Shown here: positions 60,487 to 64,000 of the stretch, in pieces | Layout: each line of letters starts with the position of its first letter | Numbering within the stretch: position 1 is the first letter of the stretch | From: Blumeriella jaapii | Lineage: Eukaryota > Ascomycota > Leotiomycetes > Helotiales > Drepanopezizaceae | Assembly: GCA_009599575.1 (NCBI GenBank) | Contig: VWND01000028.1 | Span: forward strand, 248,001 to 312,000 | Length of the DNA stretch: 64,000 bases | Direction of reading: 5' to 3' | The notes under the pieces: generated by a model | Told to the model about the DNA's origin: nothing | Database searches by the model: none | The model's input: the letters and a program-made list of their open reading frames with translations, nothing else | Translations under genes and position numbers: made by a program

Positions 60487-63400
60487 AAAAAGTATAAATC
60501 CGTGCAAACTATTACTGGAATATCGAAGAAATTAAGCTTTTGAGTGATTATACGTAGAATTATAGCAATGCAAATAGCGATATCTATTTTAGAAACCATT
60601 CCGTATATCTTTAAAGCTAATACGCTTCGTATAACTTTTTAATACTTGGTTAAGCTCGCTGCAATAAAATTCCTTTTTATTTTAAATAAATTGTTGTCAA
60701 GCTGCATTTTATTAGTTAGAAAAACCTCGTAGCCAATTTGCGAATTGCAGTTTTTGTTGTTAGCAAATAAGCCGTTAACAAATACAAATAGCTTTGCAAT
60801 AAAAAGATCGATTTATATAAATAAAAAGCCTCGATTTTAATTATTTATTATCCATCGAATGCGCTTGTTAATTATATCGATATTTAACTGGATAAAATTT
60901 TCCACTTATATCTGTGCAGCTATTGAAAAATCGAAAATAACTTCGGATTAACACAAACTAATAATATAAACTCTTCGAGCGCGTTGAGCGAAGTAATTGC
61001 TCCTATCGTTCTTAATTAGCTCGAGTTTTTTTGCTTAGTCCTTCTATCTAAGAAAAATAAAGCTATTTGACTTATATAAAACTCTTCCGTTAAAAATCAA
61101 AACGTTGCTTTTACTTAATATATTTTTAAACTTTATATTGAAATCTGCTGCTTGCAATTCGGCCTTTTTCAAAGCTGAAAAAGCCTTATCTGCTAGCTAC
61201 AACGTATCGTTTGTTTGCATTCCTACGATTGCGAAAGCAAAAGTAATAGAAATAAATAAACAAAGGTCGTATATTAACGTAGTTATATAAAGCTTGTTTT
61301 TATAATACTTATAATACGTATCCTATCAATGCGTGCCTGCCTCTGCTATACCGTACAAAAGCTTATAAATCAGCAGAATCGAGCCTTCTGAATAACTAAA
61401 TCGTAGCTCTTTAGAAAAATGCGCTAGAATCTGTCTCTCTAAAAAACCTATTAGCGCTTACATAAGCTTAAGTAATATCTTTCAAATGCAATATAACGTT
61501 GCAAATATATTCGAAAATTAAAGCGAAAGCTATAATCAATTTTTGGCTGTTTCGCTAAATAATAAATAATTAAATAAAAATATCGTATTTCCTATTATCG
61601 TTGTAGGCTTGAATTACCAATCTAAATTTCTCGAATAATATAATTATATTTTTGCCTTTGATTTTATTCATAATTCGTAAATTAAAAATTCGGCCGTAAT
61701 AAAAAATAAAATTGTATTATACAACCTTAAAAACGCTTTTCTCGATCAAACCTTTTATTTCCATTTTTCTAAAAGCTTCGAAAGGCTCGCCGGGGATTGT
61801 GATAACACCTTTTTGGCGTAGCTTAACTGAGCATTCAGCATCTGCCTTCTTCTTATGTGTAAAGTAGCTTGTAAAATAGCTTATAATACAATCGTCGAAA
61901 GAGTTAGTTTTGGTAGTCTTTATAAAAAACAATATATTAATATCATTCTTTCCTATATTTCTTTTCTCAAGCTCGTAAAACTCGTTAATTATGAGTAACT
62001 GCTGCTGTTGCTTTCTAATCTTTCGGAAAGAAACGCGTATTCTGATGCCTTAGCGAACTTGTATAATCTTTGAAGATTAAATTAATGCAATCAGTTTTGC
62101 AACAGGCTGTACAATTGCAGCTAATGCAATAATCGCAGCTGGTGGTGCAACCTTTTTCTTCTTAACAACTAGTTCAGCAAAAAGAGTTTTTATCGTCTAA
62201 TTCGCTATAATAAAGCTTAATTAACGTAATTCGGAAATCTAAAGCCTTATCGTTAATTTAAATTTTGCAAATATTACTATTTTTTGAAATAAACTTATAA
62301 AGGCCTGATCAACCTCCCTTTTTTCTGTATACGCGTACGTCTGATTGCAAAAGGAAATTAAATATTTCCAAAGTATTCGGGCCATTTCTAATACGTAAGG
62401 TTTCCGAAACTTTGCGTTCGGCCTGGATTCGTCGAATTTCTTAAATTGCAAAGCGTAATGCATCGCGTTTCTTCGTTACAAAAGCAGAAAAAAACGTTTG
62501 TCTCTGATAGACGGAAATATACGCTATATATTAATAAAATAAATATAATACCGCTTGGATTTGCAATATCGTTTATAGTTTTGAAAATCATTTTCAAAAT
62601 CATATGTTTATCAAAGCTTTTATTTTTTAATTACTTTTTTAAAATATTGTAAATTCGTCTAAAAAGGCCGTAATAAACGTTTCATCTTGCCAATACTATT
62701 ATAAGCTTCGATTAAAACGATTTTAATATCACATTTTATAAAACGTGCTTATTAACGAAACTCCTGGAAAATTAAATTAGTCCTTGAATCAACGACAATT
62801 ACGTCGGGTAAATCTAAATAAAAATCGATTTAATGCAGCCGAAATATATTTCATACGTGTTTTGCAATTATATTTTTTAAAAAACTATTAAAGCTATAAA
62901 TGGTCGCTAAATTTACGATATAAAAAACTAAATCGCCGTTAATATATATAATATTTATAATTATCGAATAATTAAATTTATAATTGTTTTTCAGTAAAAT
63001 TTTAAATCGGCGAAAAGCTTATTCGTATAATTAGCATTAAAAACAGTATTTGGCAATTTTTTTCAAAATAGCAGTTTCGAATTCCTGCCTTGCTCGTTCC
63101 AAAATAGCTGCAAAGCGTTGTACAAAAAAGTGTTTCTATCGTTTATAAATCTGACGTAGTTCGAATTTTGTAAAATAACAAAATAAAATCTTTTGAATAT
63201 TAAGCAGCATAAATAAGTGTTTCTATTTCCGAACTATTAATACGCCAAAGCCATTCTTTTGTATAAGTATATTATGCAAATTATCGAAATAAATATAAAA
63301 GACATTTATATTTTTTAAACAAATTAAAAAAAAAATATTAGTATCAACGATATAAAACTTGATTTTGCTAATAAATGTTGCAACAAAAACTGTTTTTTGG

Positions 63401-64000
63401 ATATTTACAAAAGTTATTCCAAAGCTAATCGTATTTTCTTTCGAAAAAAAGTCAAAAGCAAGCTGAAATAGCAATTTTTTAAAAGTTTTAAACTGAAATA
63501 TACTATCTAAAAATTTGCCAATTGCATCCGAATCTGAAAAGAATCCTTAAAACTTATATAAAAAGTATTTCGAATTTAAAATATACGTTTCCAATGGAAG
63601 TTTATCGTTTTTTTAAATAAAAGAATTCATAAGATTAAGCTTTATAAAAGCGTGGTAGACAAATCGCTTTTGTAAAATAATCAAAACTTCGATTTTTATT
63701 ATTTTGCCAGTTTTTGTATAAAAAGTTTAAATAAAGAAATTGTTTTGATACTTATTTTCATCGTAATAGCCGTTTTCGGCGCTTTATATGTTGTATTAAT
63801 CAGAAAAAAAAAAAAGGGCAGAAGCGTTTTCCAAGCTTTTAACGTTTTCGTATTACGCAAAAAAGCTTATATATTATTGCACAATCGAAAAAGCTCCGGT
63901 AAAATGGATTTTATTAGCGCTGTATTCGTCGTATGCTTTTTTTCGTTTTTTTTAAAAAGTGTTTTGTTGACCAGCAGTCTACCTTTTTGCATACTCAACA

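Larger units (their letters stand above)
53996..64000 (-). mobile_element. Outer copia (Ty1/copia) retrotransposon, minus strand, split by a nested element
   Basis: The minus-strand element begins (3' end) with an LTR at 53996-54200. Its coding region then runs right to left: RNase H C-terminal part 54201-54521, interrupted by the inner element 54522-60481, resuming at 60487 with the N-terminal RNase H part. Next come reverse transcriptase (about 60900-61930, with ITIPGEPFEAFRKMEIKGLI near 61740-61800), integrase (about 62240-63100), protease (63223-63474) and a zinc knuckle (63959-64000: C-x2-C, then CWSTKH). The 5' LTR and most of gag lie beyond the window. The RNase H peptide reads VCTDLYFLY up to the insertion and continues with VKLGIIKEK on the other side, which proves the split. 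The right part is moderately RIP-mutated with stops. Confidence 0.85.

Overview
The window looks like a filamentous ascomycete (Pezizomycotina) chromosome. The reasons are genes with short GT-AG introns (47-157 bp, many near 50-80), eukaryotic housekeeping proteins (Dcp1-like, OCRL-like 5-phosphatase, Arb1, Ino80), and AT-rich blocks of transposons peppered with transition mutations and stops, which is the footprint of repeat-induced point mutation (RIP). I cannot assign class or species from the sequence alone.

Layout. 1-5970: AT-rich, RIP-degraded Tad1-like LINE on the + strand (endonuclease, reverse transcriptase, RNase H). 5970-29689: GC-balanced, gene-bearing core with a Dcp1-like decapping protein (-), an OCRL/INPP5B-like inositol polyphosphate 5-phosphatase (+), a GT8 type II membrane glycosyltransferase (+), a His/Lys/Glu-rich protein of unknown role (+), the ribosome-biogenesis ABC protein ARB1 (+) and the chromatin remodeler INO80 (+, with an apparent +1 frameshift). 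29690-35376: gene-poor, low-complexity DNA. 35377-43924: an accessory trio made of a Baeyer-Villiger monooxygenase (+, broken by an apparent +1 frameshift), a metallo-beta-lactamase-fold hydrolase (-, 4 exons) and a Dal5-like MFS transporter (-, 13 exons). A diverged ~185-bp tandem repeat lies between the first two. 45.5-47.0 kb: a C2H2 zinc-finger gene (-) with an internal duplication, followed by a 93-bp minisatellite. 47.7-53.6 kb: gene-poor, with two decayed minus-strand genes.

53.6-64.0 kb is a three-layer transposon nest. A Ty3/gypsy RNase H fragment (+) is cut by a copia element (-, 205-bp LTR at 53996-54200). That element is itself cut inside its RNase H region by a complete but RIP-degraded copia element (+, 54522-60481) with two 195-bp LTRs and a TATAC target-site duplication.

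The core genes act in general cell biology (mRNA decapping, phosphoinositide turnover, protein glycosylation, ribosome assembly, chromatin remodeling) and show no operon-like logic. The BVMO, hydrolase and MFS transporter could form a small catabolic or secondary-metabolic set (oxidise a ketone to a lactone or ester, hydrolyse it, transport the acid). That is inference from proximity and family only.
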